From Daphnia carinata (taxonomy: Eukaryota; Arthropoda; Branchiopoda; Diplostraca; Daphniidae), in assembly GCF_022539665.2 (NCBI RefSeq), contig NC_081339.1, positions 8,553,367 to 8,617,366 on the forward strand: DNA of 64,000 nt. The letters run 5' to 3'. The notes below the pieces were generated by a model. It was given only the letters and a program-made list of their open reading frames with translations. It did no database searches and had not been told where the DNA came from. This document shows, piece after piece, positions 38,854 to 52,124 of this stretch (the stretch's first letter is position 1; the number at the start of each line of letters is the position of its first letter). The position numbers and the translations under genes are program-made.

Positions 38854-41144
38854 GTTTCGCCATCTGGGTAAAACAACTTTCGTTTTATTATTTTAAGCTC
38901 AAATACATGTTGTCCTTTTTTTTTTGGCTCTAGATGGTAAATTGAAATTGAATTTTATTTATGTTTGGATTGAACAGGCTTTAGGCTTAATTTGGCTGGT
39001 TGGTTCCGTGCATCCGCACGCACTCCGTGCCGGCAATAGTAAGAACATTTTTGCTTTGCTTAAGTTTGATACCTTAGAACGTGAAGTGTAGAAGAAAAAC
39101 TCAGAGGATGGACGGGCAGAAACAGTGAGTGGGTCGGCGGGCAAGAAAGGGGAATTCTTGATTTGTAAAAAGAATTAAGAGTAGACTGGCTCGTTAAAAT
39201 ACGTTAGAGCCACCTATCCCCCGGCCCTGGACGGGCCCAAAGCTACTAGCACCTTGTCATATGCAAAGCAAATGATTTGACATTTGTTTTGCTTTTCCAT
39301 TTTCTTCCCCATTTGTATTTCAAAGTAACGATTCCTGCAGTCCTTATCATTGTGGCCCCAATACGGATTGTATGGTGAGCCCGCTTGGTGTGGTTGTCTG
39401 TCGCTGCAAAGCGGGTTTCGTTCCCAAGCCGGACACCATCACCGGTTGCGGACCACAGTGCGACCATGATGACGATTGTTCCAATACGCAAAACTGCGCC
39501 AGGGGACGATGTGTCAACATTTGCGAAGATGGCACTTGCGGAATTAACGCTGTTTGCGAGCCCCGCAACCGTCGTGCCATCTGTCGTTGTCCTTTAGGTT
39601 ACTCTGGCGATCCCTTTACTCGCTGCACTGCAGGTCATATCTCACTGTACCAATCGACGGAATAAAAATCAAAGTATTCAATATCCTTTATTTTTTTTTG
39701 CATAGATCAACGAATTTTGACGGGTTCCAGCAACAGTCACAGCAACTTGAACAGTAACCCATTTACTGGCAACCGACAGACGATCATCACTGGATCCGAT
39801 AGCTTTGGTGGATCCTTTAGCAGCGCGCCTGTTTCGAGTTCTTCATCTTGCGGCACTTCTTTCGGCTCTTCTGGTTCCTCGTTTAGCCCAGCTGGATCTT
39901 CTTTCACTAGCAGCAGCTCAAGCTTTGGTGATGACCCTTGCGCCAACTTCCAATGCGGATCAAACGCTAACTGCCTCCTTCGAAGCTTCCGGACTGTTTG
40001 CGCTTGCCGTGCTGGTTACGAGGGTGACCCTTACGCTGGATGTCGTCGCTCAGAGTGTGTCGGTAAGTTTGGAATCCCTCACTAAATGAAAAATGTAAAT
40101 TTTTAAATTTCCAATAATTTGCTGGAACAGAAAACTACGAGTGCTCCACCGACAAGGTCTGCCACAACAACCGCTGTATCAATCCATGTTCGACGTCGTG
40201 CGGTGTCGATTCTGAATGTACCGTTCGCAATCACGTTACTGTCTGCCAATGCCCCAAAGGATTCATCGGCGATCCATTCGTGTCCTGTACTCCAGCTTCC
40301 AGTTCCAGCCTGGCCAGGCGTCAAAGTAAAATGGGAAAAACACTGTTGAAAGAAGCGAAATTTTAATGATGATTTTCTAACTTTTAAAGCTGGTGGAGAT
40401 TACTGTACCCCTACTCCGTGCGGAGCCAACTCCAGGTGTCGCGTCGAGAACAATCGTGCTGTCTGCTCTTGCTTGGATGGATTTATGGGCAATCCCGTTG
40501 AGGTTCTAATGACATAAATAAAATAATAAACAGTAAATAGATGAATAACAAAAGAAAAACTAACTTACAGGGCTGCCATCGTGAATGCGAAACTGATTCC
40601 CAATGCGAGGCCAACCAGGCTTGCCTAGGCTTCCGTTGCAACAGATCCATGTGGAATTTGCGGAACTGAAGCCGACTGCAACGTTCGGGTATGAATTTTT
40701 GGAAAACCCTCAAGATTTTCCGGTTTTGTTCTTCCCCCTAAACGGTTACGTAAAAATCGTTACGTAATGTTATTGTTTCTGGAACGCTGTTTAGAACCAA
40801 CGCGCAATCTGTAGTTGCCCGGACCACTTGTTGGGTGATCCGTACAGCGGATGCTACCCCGAGTGCACGCATCACGAGGAATGTCGTCCTCGCCAAGCTT
40901 GCTTCAATCTCAAGTGTGTCGACCCGTGCCAAGCAGCTTGCGGCGACCGAGCCGAATGCCGTGTCGAGAACCACAGGGCCATTTGCTCTTGCCCCAAGGG
41001 CCACACTGGACATCCATTCACTGCTTGCCTACCATTCGACAGGAGTAAGAATGTCGTATGCAATCTTGAGGGTCTCATCTAGACCATATCTCTTTTTCTC
41101 TGGTCAAAACAGGCGATCTTTGCAATCTTTGGCTTTGCACCTAA
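38850..41144 (+). CDS. Secreted EGF/DPY-module protein on a trypsin signal-peptide start; frameshifted, probably decayed
   Basis: Exons 1-2 (38850-38867, 38978-39038) encode a signal peptide (MSFAIW, then ALGLIWLVGS) nearly the same as in the neighbouring trypsins. Exons 39326-39633, 39706-40062, 40131-40325, 40390-40502, 40571-40688, 40795-41044 and a short end to TAA 41142-41144 encode cysteine-rich EGF/DPY modules of the Dumpy type (GYSGDPFTRC, PECTHHEECRPRQAC, VDPCQAACGDRAECRV) with a Ser/Gly-rich stretch. Most of the cassette introns are phase 1. Two problems: exon 39326 starts in phase 2 and does not fit exon 2, whereas skipping it restores frame; and one GA of an expected AGAGAT is missing at 40,641-40,646, giving an in-frame TGA at 40667. 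Probably matrix or cuticle related in origin; current function is doubtful. Confidence 0.6.
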
Positions 41145-41840
41145 TTTAACGTGTCTCAACAACTGCTTATTTCCTGCAAATAGCATGATGTTATCTTGAA
41201 TATTATACCTGAATGATTAACTCTGGCCTTAAAATACAACGAGAAAAATCGTTTACTGAAAAAGACTACTTTGCATACTTATCATTTTTGTAGCTGTGTT
41301 TGTAGCTGAAAGTTCTATTAGTCTGGAGAAAGGCAGCTTTAAAGAACGAATTCTTTGGCACTTATAGTTCTGGAACTGGAAAATTAAAAGGCACCACATG
41401 AATGGAAGTGATTGGTCAAGTGGGCAAGACATAGCTATGGGGATGTACACCTATAACTGTGTTTAAGAGATTCTTGTAGAGAAAACATGATGAGAGTATT
41501 CGAAATTTGGGAACATTAGTCGTGAGAAACCTGATGAGTTAAGTGCTGCCGCGGATTTGGTTTTGGGTGATCGAGTCCGTGAGCACGGCTGCTAGATCCG
41601 TATCAAATGAGGCAAAATCGGGACCAGTGGCCTCTAAGATCTCACCCTCCTCAATCATGATAAATAGAAAACGGTTCAAAATAGCTGCAATTCTTTTCTA
41701 TTCAAATTTGTTTCTGTTTTTGTTTTGTTTTGCTTTATTTTATTTCATATGAAGTAGAAAAATTCAAGAAAGCTCCAATTTTTTTTTTGGCTAGAAATTC
41801 TGGTTTTCTTAAATCCACAATAATTTTTGTTGGACTGTAG

Positions 41841-42109
41841 GGACTGGTTTACCAACCGTGCACATCGACGGTGGAACTGCCGCTAACGCCGGTGAATTTC
41901 CTAACGTGGTAAGCTAATAACCCGCAATATGAATTATTTTGATGACGCTTTTATGTTTTAATCAGTCAAATTTTAATTTTGTTTCTCCATACGGTACACC
42001 ACCACGCAGTTTTCTATTTATTTATGCATTTGTTTCGTTTTTGAGGCCCGCCCTGAGTTTGAGTGGATCTTTTTGTGGTGGAACTTTGATTGGAGAAAAA
42101 CATATCTAA
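41841..42109 (+). pseudogene. Remnant of trypsin-like protease, copy 1
   Basis: Exon 3 of the trypsin gene (41841-41908) survives: TGLPTVHIDGG then AANAGEFPNV, with the conserved IVGG changed to IDGG. The next exon is damaged: about 42,036-42,106 still encodes FCGGTLIGEKHI but has a one-base frame change and ends at TAA 42107, fused to sequence that lies about 390 bp downstream of the stop in the intact trypsin. The exons with catalytic His, Asp and Ser are deleted. Exons 1 and 2 of this gene are those now in front of the EGF cassette. Confidence 0.85.
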
Positions 42110-42146
42110 GCGGAACTATGTCACAGTCCATTTTCTGGTTCATAAG

Positions 42147-44322
42147 TATGCAGGTGATGTACGTGGAAAAACAAAGTGTTCCAGACCTGTGCCGCAGCCA
42201 TGTAGAAGTCCGTGAATGTTTTTTTTTCAAATTCTTTAATTGGAGCAATTATGTGTATGGTAGCTTTGATGAAAACAATCACAGGGAACCCACTGCAACG
42301 CGATTCCATACACAAAAAAAAAACGTGGAAGGTGTCATTTAATATAATATACAAATGTTAACTTTAAGATTCCTGCGTACAAGGTCGTTAAAAATAGTTT
42401 ATTATCTTTTGACGTAATTTTCAACTTGCAAAGTGAAGGTAACAAAAAACTAAAAAAATAAGGAGAAAGGTTACCACTTCCCCGCTTATTCCTTTCTATT
42501 TAGATGGCCTTTCTACCTCTTTCTTTGAACAAAGTAATACCGGGCCAATTGGCACAGGTAATACCTCTGTCATTTAGTTCTATCTTTACCGTTTGAGCCT
42601 GTTGTACACAACCGTTTCTCATCCCCCCAATCGTTTTTTTTTGGTTTCAACGTGATCGTAAATCGACCCGTGTGTTAGTTGCTGCGCTGATTGCGTTTAA
42701 GCTGAGCGTGAATTTTTTTCTGTGTTGAATCAATAATAGACCAATATTTTCTTTGTGCAAGCCGTTTGTTCTGGTGTTACATTCAAAAGTGAAAATGTAT
42801 GGCCTATTAAGAAGCTCTTAACTAGGTAATTGGTAATTCTTTGTTTATTTGCAACTTTTCCTTTAACGCCGAAAGCATGTGCATACGTCATCAACTCTGA
42901 GTCCCATCCCGGCACGTCTAGGGCCTGCCCGTGTTCTTTTCGCTGATACTGGCCCGAGTTGTTTAATGAATAACTTTAATGGAAGGTCTTGCTGAGCGCT
43001 AGACTCTGTCTGTTAACACTTTGATTTGTCTCAAATTTAAGGTATCTTTTTTTGCTTTACGCTTTTTTCTGGGATTTCATGAGGAAAAAGCCACGTTATA
43101 TTTGTTATATAAAACTACGAATTCAGGCAGCCTAGCCCATTGTGTATTTAACCTGTGTACGTGATGTTAGTTTAACCAAGGATATTTTCACGTGTACAGT
43201 TCGTAGCTTATATTGAAAGCTTGTCACGTTTATTGCAATTGATTCCTATGCATGTGATGTACGTGGAAAAACAGAGTGTTCCAGACCTGTGTCGCAGCCA
43301 TTTAGATAAACCAATGAACGTTTTCCAAATTCGTTGGCTGGAACAGTTATGCGTGTCGTAACTTTGATAAAAACAATCACGAGGAACCCATTGAAACGCC
43401 ATTTCATACAAAAGAAAAACGGGTGGATAGGTGTCAGTTTAATATAAAATAGAAATACTAGTAACTTCAAGATTCCTGCGCCCAAGGTCGTCCAGAGCGA
43501 TTCACTTTTCTTTGATGCAATTTTCCACTTGTAATTTCCAGAAAACAAAAAAAAGGAGAAAGGTTACCGCTTCTCTGTTTATTCCTTTCTATTTAGATGA
43601 CCTTTCCTCCTCGTTCTCTGAACAAAGTAATACCGGGCCAATTGTTATACGTAATACCTCTGCCATTTAATTCTATCATTACCGATGAGCATGTCGTACA
43701 CAACCGTTTCTCATCTGCCCAATCGTTTTTTCTTTGTTTCAACGTGATCATGAATCGACCCGTGCGTTAATTCTGCGTTATCGCCTTTAAGCTCAACGTG
43801 GATTTTTTTTCTGTATTGAATCAATATTAGGTCAACATTTCCTTTTTGCAAACCGTTTGTTCTGGTGTTACATTCAAAAATGAAAATGTATGGCTATTAA
43901 AAAACCCTTAACTAGGCAATTCTTTGTTTATCCGCAAACTTTCCTTTAACGCCGAAAGTAAGTGTGTACGTACGTCGTTAACTCTGAATCCCATGCCGGC
44001 ACGTCTAGGGCCTGCCTGTGTTCTTTTTTCGGACACTGGCCCGAGTTGTCTAATGGACGATCTTAATGGAAGATCGTGCTGATCGCTAGGCTCTGTCTGT
44101 TAACACTTTGATTTGTCTGAAATTTAAAGTACCTTTTTTTTGCTTTTATCTGGGATTTTATGAGGAAAAAGCCCAAGTTTATATTTGTTAAATAAGGCTA
44201 CAAATTCAGGCAGCCTAGCCCATCGTGTATTTATCCTGTGTAGGCCTACGTGATGTTGTCTTCAACAATGCATACCGTATATTGAAAGCTTGTCATGTTT
44301 ATTGCAATTGATTCATGTTCTA
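42147..44322. repeat. Two direct repeats of about 1.09 kb of protease flank sequence (copy 1)
   Basis: Unit a is about 42,147-43,247 and unit b 43,248-44,322, moderately diverged. Both contain GTGATGTACGTGGAAAAAC, CCGGGCCAATTG, GGCACGTCTAGGGCCTG and a final TTTATTGCAATTGATTC. They are non-coding 3'-flank copies left by old protease duplications. A third version is at about 47,840-48,470. Confidence 0.7.
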
Positions 44323-44995
44323 TGTCTGTACAGTTTTAGAATTCTTCTTATTAGTTCCATTTACCTTGTTTTCCATTTCAGATACAAAATTACCTGTTGA
44401 GACCGGAAAGCGATGAAGACACGACTTGCGTGAACCGCCGATTCAGTACAACTAAGCCAATAGAATGTGCAATGAAATTTCAAGAAGGTAGTGGTTGGAT
44501 GAAACTTGTCCCGCACTGCTCGAACGCCATTGGATGCCTCCGTTCGTCGCACGTCATTTGGTGGTGAGAAACATAGCAAAACAGAGCGCGCATGTGTGCA
44601 AGTGTTTCGAAACGCGCCTTGTGCATAGAAAATGACTCTCTTTGTTTCCGCCCTCACCCCTGTCTTATCAAAGCCCTTAATCTGAAAAACTCTATTTAAA
44701 AGATGCCAACCTGCCAACCATTGCCCTTGTGTAGCTTCTGGATACTGTATGACATTTACGTCAGCGAAGGTGGCCAAACTTACTGGAGCGAGAAACATGT
44801 GCGCCCCTCGAGTGATTAGCACGTCATCTCTTTTTCATACGCTTTTTTAAATAACATTTGCCTTGGTTCAAACTTTTCAAATGCGTGGGCAAACCGTTCT
44901 GTTCTTCAGCAATGATGGAAAGATGCCAAAATTTGTGGGACAAACGCAGTTTGGGTCTCCTTCGAATGGAAATAAAAAGGAGACGCTCGAACACG

Positions 44996-45081
44996 ATGAT
45001 CATTCGTCGATCGCCATCTCTGCCTACCTGTGCTTTCGAGATACTGGTGACGCTCTCCCGATCTACTGTACATCCTTCACA

Positions 45082-45085
<4 letters not shown>
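44996..45085 (+). promoter_or_regulatory. Upstream ORF with ATGA overlap, trypsin copy 1
   Basis: A 29-codon frame, MIIRRSPSLP to HPSQ, ends at TGA 45083-45085, sharing ATGA with the trypsin start at 45082. The same frame with the same length precedes all six related starts in the window (stops at 38853, 45085, 49336, 52124, 58362, 62594). The whole block from about 200 bases upstream is conserved, so it may simply be promoter or 5' UTR sequence. If it is in the mRNA, reinitiation at the overlapping ATG would couple the two frames. Confidence 0.45.
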
Positions 45086-47401
<2,316 letters not shown>

Positions 47402-49246
47402 ATAGCTTATCAATTTTCGCCGATAAATCTATACGGTGTGCAGCTTTCGCCGTTACGACTGAACTTGTTTTAAAAGTAAACCTTCTGGTCTTTTCACCTG
47501 CATTCACCATCTTTCTAAAGTGTACCTTTAATGCCCATTATGGTGTTTAGTTTGATTATGCACGCGTGAGAAAAAAAACCATTGTATTGGTAAAATAAAT
47601 TCTTTATTGAGCAAGCATAAAACTGATGGATGTGTTTGTCTCTTTGGGTTACTGCCTCTTCCTCTACCTCTGTCCCTCCCCTACCCCCTCCTCTATTGAA
47701 GCACAACTTCAAACGTGCATCGATACGGTTTTACTGGTATTCCTCGTCCGATAATGATGCGACCGTCTTTTCTCTGCGTTGGGTATGGCTGACTAAGCGG
47801 AACTATGTCACAGTCCATTTACTGATGGTTCATAACTATGCAGGTGATGTACGTAGAGAAGCAGAGTGTTCCACACCGGTGTCGCAGCCATTTAAATACC
47901 CCCTGAATGTTGTAGTTCTGCGTTCATTGCCTGTAAGCTGAGCGTGAATTTTTTCTGTGTTGAATCAATATTAGACCAAGATTCTCTTTGTGCAAACCGT
48001 TTGTTCTGGTGTTATACATTCAGAAGGGAAAATGCATGGCCTATTAATAAACCCTTGACTAGGTAATTCTTCGTTTATGTGCAACTTTTCTTTTTAACGC
48101 CGAAAGCATGTGTATACGTCATCAATTCTGAGTCCCATCCCGGCACGTCTAGGGCCTGTCCGTGTTCTTTTCATGGATATTGGCTCAATTTGTCTAATGG
48201 ATGATCTTAATGGAAGGTTGTGCTGAGTGCTAGCTTCTGTCTGTTAATACCTTGATTTACGTCAAATTTAAAGTATCTCATTTACTGTTTTCTGCGATAG
48301 GAGGAAAAAGTCCAAGTTATATTTGTTGAACAAAGCTACGAATTCAGGCAACCTAGGCCATAGTGTATTTAACTTGTGTACGTGATGTTGACCTCATCTG
48401 GAATTTGTTCACGTAGCTACAATTCATAACGTTTATTTAAAGCTTGTCACGTTTATTGCAATCCATTGATACCTTATGTCTGTACAGTTGTCGAATTCTT
48501 CCAATTAGTTCCATTTACCTTGTTTTCCATTTCCGATGCAAATTACCTGTTGTGACTGGAACGCAAATGGAGACACGACTTGCGTGATCCCCTGATGCAG
48601 GATAACTAAGCCAGTAGAAAGTGCAATGAAATTTCGAGAAGGTAGTTGTTGGATGAAACTTGTCCCGCACTGCTCTAATGCAATTGGATGCCGTCGTTCG
48701 TCGCACGTCATTTGGTACTGAGAAACGTGGCAAAACAGAGAGCGCATGTGTGCAAGTGTCGAGAGCCGCGCCTTGTGCATAGAAAATGATTCACTCTCTT
48801 TTCGCCCTCATTCTCGCCTTATCAAAGTCCTAAATCTAAAACTTCGTTGAAAATATACCAAACTTTTAACCATTACACTTGTGTAACTAATGGATACTTA
48901 GTGATATCTACGTCAGCAAAGGTGGCCGAACTGGCAAGAGGGAGATACACGTGCGCGTTTCCAATTTACTTGTTTCACACACTTTGTTTTGCTCTCCACA
49001 CGTATGTTTGCGTGTTGCGAGAATATCCAATAGTATTTCAGCACATGTACAGTACACGTGCGTAATTCGCACCTCCATGTTTTTTTTAATCCCATTCTGT
49101 TAGTCCCATTTATCTGGATTCAATCTTTTCGAATGCGTGGGCAAAACGATCTGTTTTCCAACAACGATGAAAAGCTGCCAAGAGTGTGGGACTTACGCAG
49201 TTTGGATCTCCGTCGAATTCAAATAGAAAGGAGACGGTCGAACACG
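47402..49246. other. Trypsin 3' flank and promoter side of next (lost) gene, copy 1
   Basis: 3' UTR and flank of the trypsin, then sequence matching the promoter side of 37,991-38,763 and 43,250-44,990. No coding gene is supported. In the pre-duplication locus this led into the third protease, whose intact start is now at 62,591. Confidence 0.6.
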
Positions 49247-49336
49247 ATGATCATTCGTCGATCGCCATCTCTGCCTACCTGTGCTTTCGAGATACTGGTG
49301 ACGCTCTCCGGATCTACTGTACATCCTTCACAATGA
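49247..49336 (+). promoter_or_regulatory. Orphan protease upstream ORF and promoter block
   Basis: Same block as before the other trypsins, ending at the ATG at 49333. Only MSFT is left of the protease; the duplication junction follows, giving a 22-codon chimeric frame that ends at TAG 49399-49401. Confidence 0.5.
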
Positions 49337-49345
49337 GTTTCACCG

Positions 49346-49412
49346 CTGAGACACCCAGTTTAATGATGATTGTTGTCAAAGCAATCACTTCTAATTTGTA
49401 GGGGACCTCCAT
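49346..49412 (-). pseudogene. ALG6: Truncated ALG6 exon 1 at the duplication junction
   Basis: First 22 codons of ALG6 (MEVPYKLEV onward) with its upstream region, cut at GVS by the junction at 49,346. The rest of the gene is absent. The promoter may still fire and would transcribe leftwards over the protease flank. Confidence 0.9.
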
Positions 49413-50717
49413 GGTGAATCCTTACCACGTTATGATTACTACGGCGAAAATCACTAGGTATCAAATAACGCAACAAAAATAAAAGAAAACAAAAAACCTT
49501 ACGCAATGTACGGCGTTCAACGTGGACTGTAGTTTTGTTCGCAAGTTCTCTGTAAAGTTTGCCATTGGACACACGATTGTAGACAACTTCCGCTGTGAAA
49601 CTGACGCCCTCACTTGTCAAAATCTTTCCCCTTTCTTCAACAGCTCTACAGGTCTGTGGTCAAGAAATAAGTACCATCTGTCAGTCAAAAATGAAACTAA
49701 ATGACTCACAGGTTGACGACAAATCATCGTATTACCTGGTTCAATTATACCTTGTTTGAGGTTTTTTATGCATAATATGCCATTTCATTTTGAATTTCTC
49801 GTTACTTTTTATCTAATTATGATATCAACTAATATTAGTCACACTTTTCCCTTTAAAGTTCATTCAAAACATCTGAGAATTCAATTTCAGAATTTATTTG
49901 AAAAAGATTTCTCACGGAAACTACATTACGGCTTTTTAGCTTTTGACTATAATAATGCCGTTTGCCGAACAGTACACGATCTGCCCAAGCCGAGGCTCGG
50001 CATTTCTTGCTCGTGCCACAATCGTCGGAGAAAAGATCGGTACAAAAATTTCGTTCTGTTAGGCTACCCAATTGGCATTTCCGGCGCAACTCATGTTCCA
50101 CGTATGAATTCGATTTACGGGATGTTTTTTTTAAATGACCGAAGTCCGCGCTACGGGGTCCCACATTACTTAGAAGTGTATTTGATTATATTAATTAAAT
50201 TATTAATTCGATTTGCGGAATATTTTTAATAGCTTTAGGCCGCGTTACCGGATCTCTTACATTATTTATAAATCATTTGAATTAAAATATATTTTGCAGA
50301 ATAACGAAAAACAATTTTAAAGTCATTGAGCTAAAAAAAAAAAAAAATAAGGACCAAGAATCAATTAGAAATTTCATAGAAACATTCTAATCAAGTGCCA
50401 CCTAGTGGCAACTGAAGTGCAACTTCTAGGTATAATAGCGGGATTGGTATACCTGTTTCATTCACGCTCCGTGGTTGCACCCGTTTCAGTTTCTATAGTA
50501 GCATTTCTTGCGTATTAAAATTTTTCAGCATAAATTAAATTCCGTATAATAATAACACAGCAAGTCGCGAATAAAGTTCATTTTTTATAATCGTCAAATA
50601 GTTCACCGTGTTGGCGAAATTTAACATTTAAGCTCAATAGACGCCATAACGTGCAGCAGCCTTTTGTCAGCGATCGTTGAACAGTATAAGGGACTTGATG
50701 AAACAACTTATGTTTGT

Positions 50718-50829
50718 AGATGTAAGTTAGATGTAAGTTAGATGTAAGTTAGATGTAAGTTAGATGTAAGTTAGATGTAAGCTAGATGTAAGCTAGATGT
50801 AAGCTAGATGTAAGTACGTAGATGTAAGT
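50718..50829 (+). repeat. 11-bp tandem array carrying GTAAGT, copy 2
   Basis: Ten units, same number and order as at 37,445-37,556. Confidence 0.9.
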
Positions 50830-50966
50830 AAAAAAAAAAAAGTCGGGTTGGTGCAGTGGTTCAAGTGATAGGCGGCAACATGGACCATGCAGCCTATCAC
50901 TTGTGACTCCAAATCACGAACCAAGCACACGGTCATTCCTCCAATACTGTGACCGTACTAAGTGCT

Positions 50967-50996
50967 CATTGCATTCGAATTCGTTCGAATGCAATG
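50967..50996. repeat. Perfect 13-bp inverted repeat, copy 2
   Basis: Identical to 37,696-37,725. Confidence 0.8.
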
Positions 50997-52034
50997 TCCT
51001 GACTTTTTCCTTCAGCTTTGGGCTCGACCTACGGGCCAAAAAGAAACACGTCAAAACCACAAGTTTTTCATGGTTTCACATATTTTCGTTGGCGTTTGCC
51101 AATAAAATTCCTAAGGCACGGCTTTCAGCGTTTCCATTGAACTTGTTTGGAAAACCCTCTTTTGATTTTTGTTTTTGTTTTTTTCAAGTGCATTAACCAT
51201 GTTTTACAAAGATCACCAAAAATGCATTTTATAATATTATCAGTTTAATTACGCACGCATGATTTTAAAAAAGTATTTTGTTTTCAAAATAAATTCTTTT
51301 TTAAGCAAGCATAATACTGATGGATGTGTTTGTCTCTTCCGGTTACCGCCTCTGCCCCTCCCCTATCCCCTCCTCTATTGTAGCACAACTTCAAACGTGC
51401 ATGGATACAGTTTTACTAGTACTCCTCGTCCGCTAATGAAGCGACCGCCTTTCCTCTGCGTTGGGTATGGCTCTCTGAACGGAACTATTTCGCAGTCCAT
51501 TTACTGGTTCGTAAGTATGCATGTGATGTACGTGGAAAAAACAGAGTGTTCCACACCTGTGTCGCAGCCATTTAGACAAACCCCTGAAGGTTTTACAAAT
51601 TCTTTAATCCGAACAACTATGTGTATGGTAGCTTTGATGAAAACAATCCCAGGGAACCCTACACTTGTGTAACATGTGGATGCTTTGTGATATCTACGTC
51701 AGCAAAGGTGGACGACCTGGCAAGAGGGTGACGCACGTGCGCTTATTCAATTTACTGGATTCGCACACTTTGTTATGTTTTCCATATGTATGTTTACGTG
51801 TTGCGAGAATGTCCAATAGCATTTCAGCACATGTACAGTACACGTGCGTGATTCGCGCCTCCATTTTGTTTTTAAATTCCCTTCTGTTAGTCACATTTGC
51901 CTCGATTTAAACTTTTCGAATGCGTGGACAAACAGTTCTGCTTTCCAGCAACGATGGAAAAGTGCCAAGATTCGTGGGACAAACGCAGTTTGGGTTTCCC
52001 TCGAATTGAAATAGAAAGGAGACGCGCGAACAAG

Positions 52035-52124
52035 ATGATCATTCGTCGATCTCCATCGCTGCCTAGCTGTGTTTTCGAGATCCTGGTGACGCTCTTCCGA
52101 TCCACTCTACATCATTCACAATGA
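52035..52124 (+). promoter_or_regulatory. Upstream ORF with ATGA overlap, EGF locus copy 2
   Basis: As at 38,764-38,853. Confidence 0.4.

Larger units (their letters stand above)
49413..52034. other. Spacer of duplication copy 2
   Basis: Counterpart of 36,144-38,763, without a supported gene. It contains the copy-2 splice-donor-like array, tRNA-like hairpin (stem 50,862-50,903) and inverted repeat. Small indels in T and A runs break open frames seen in copy 1. Confidence 0.6.
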
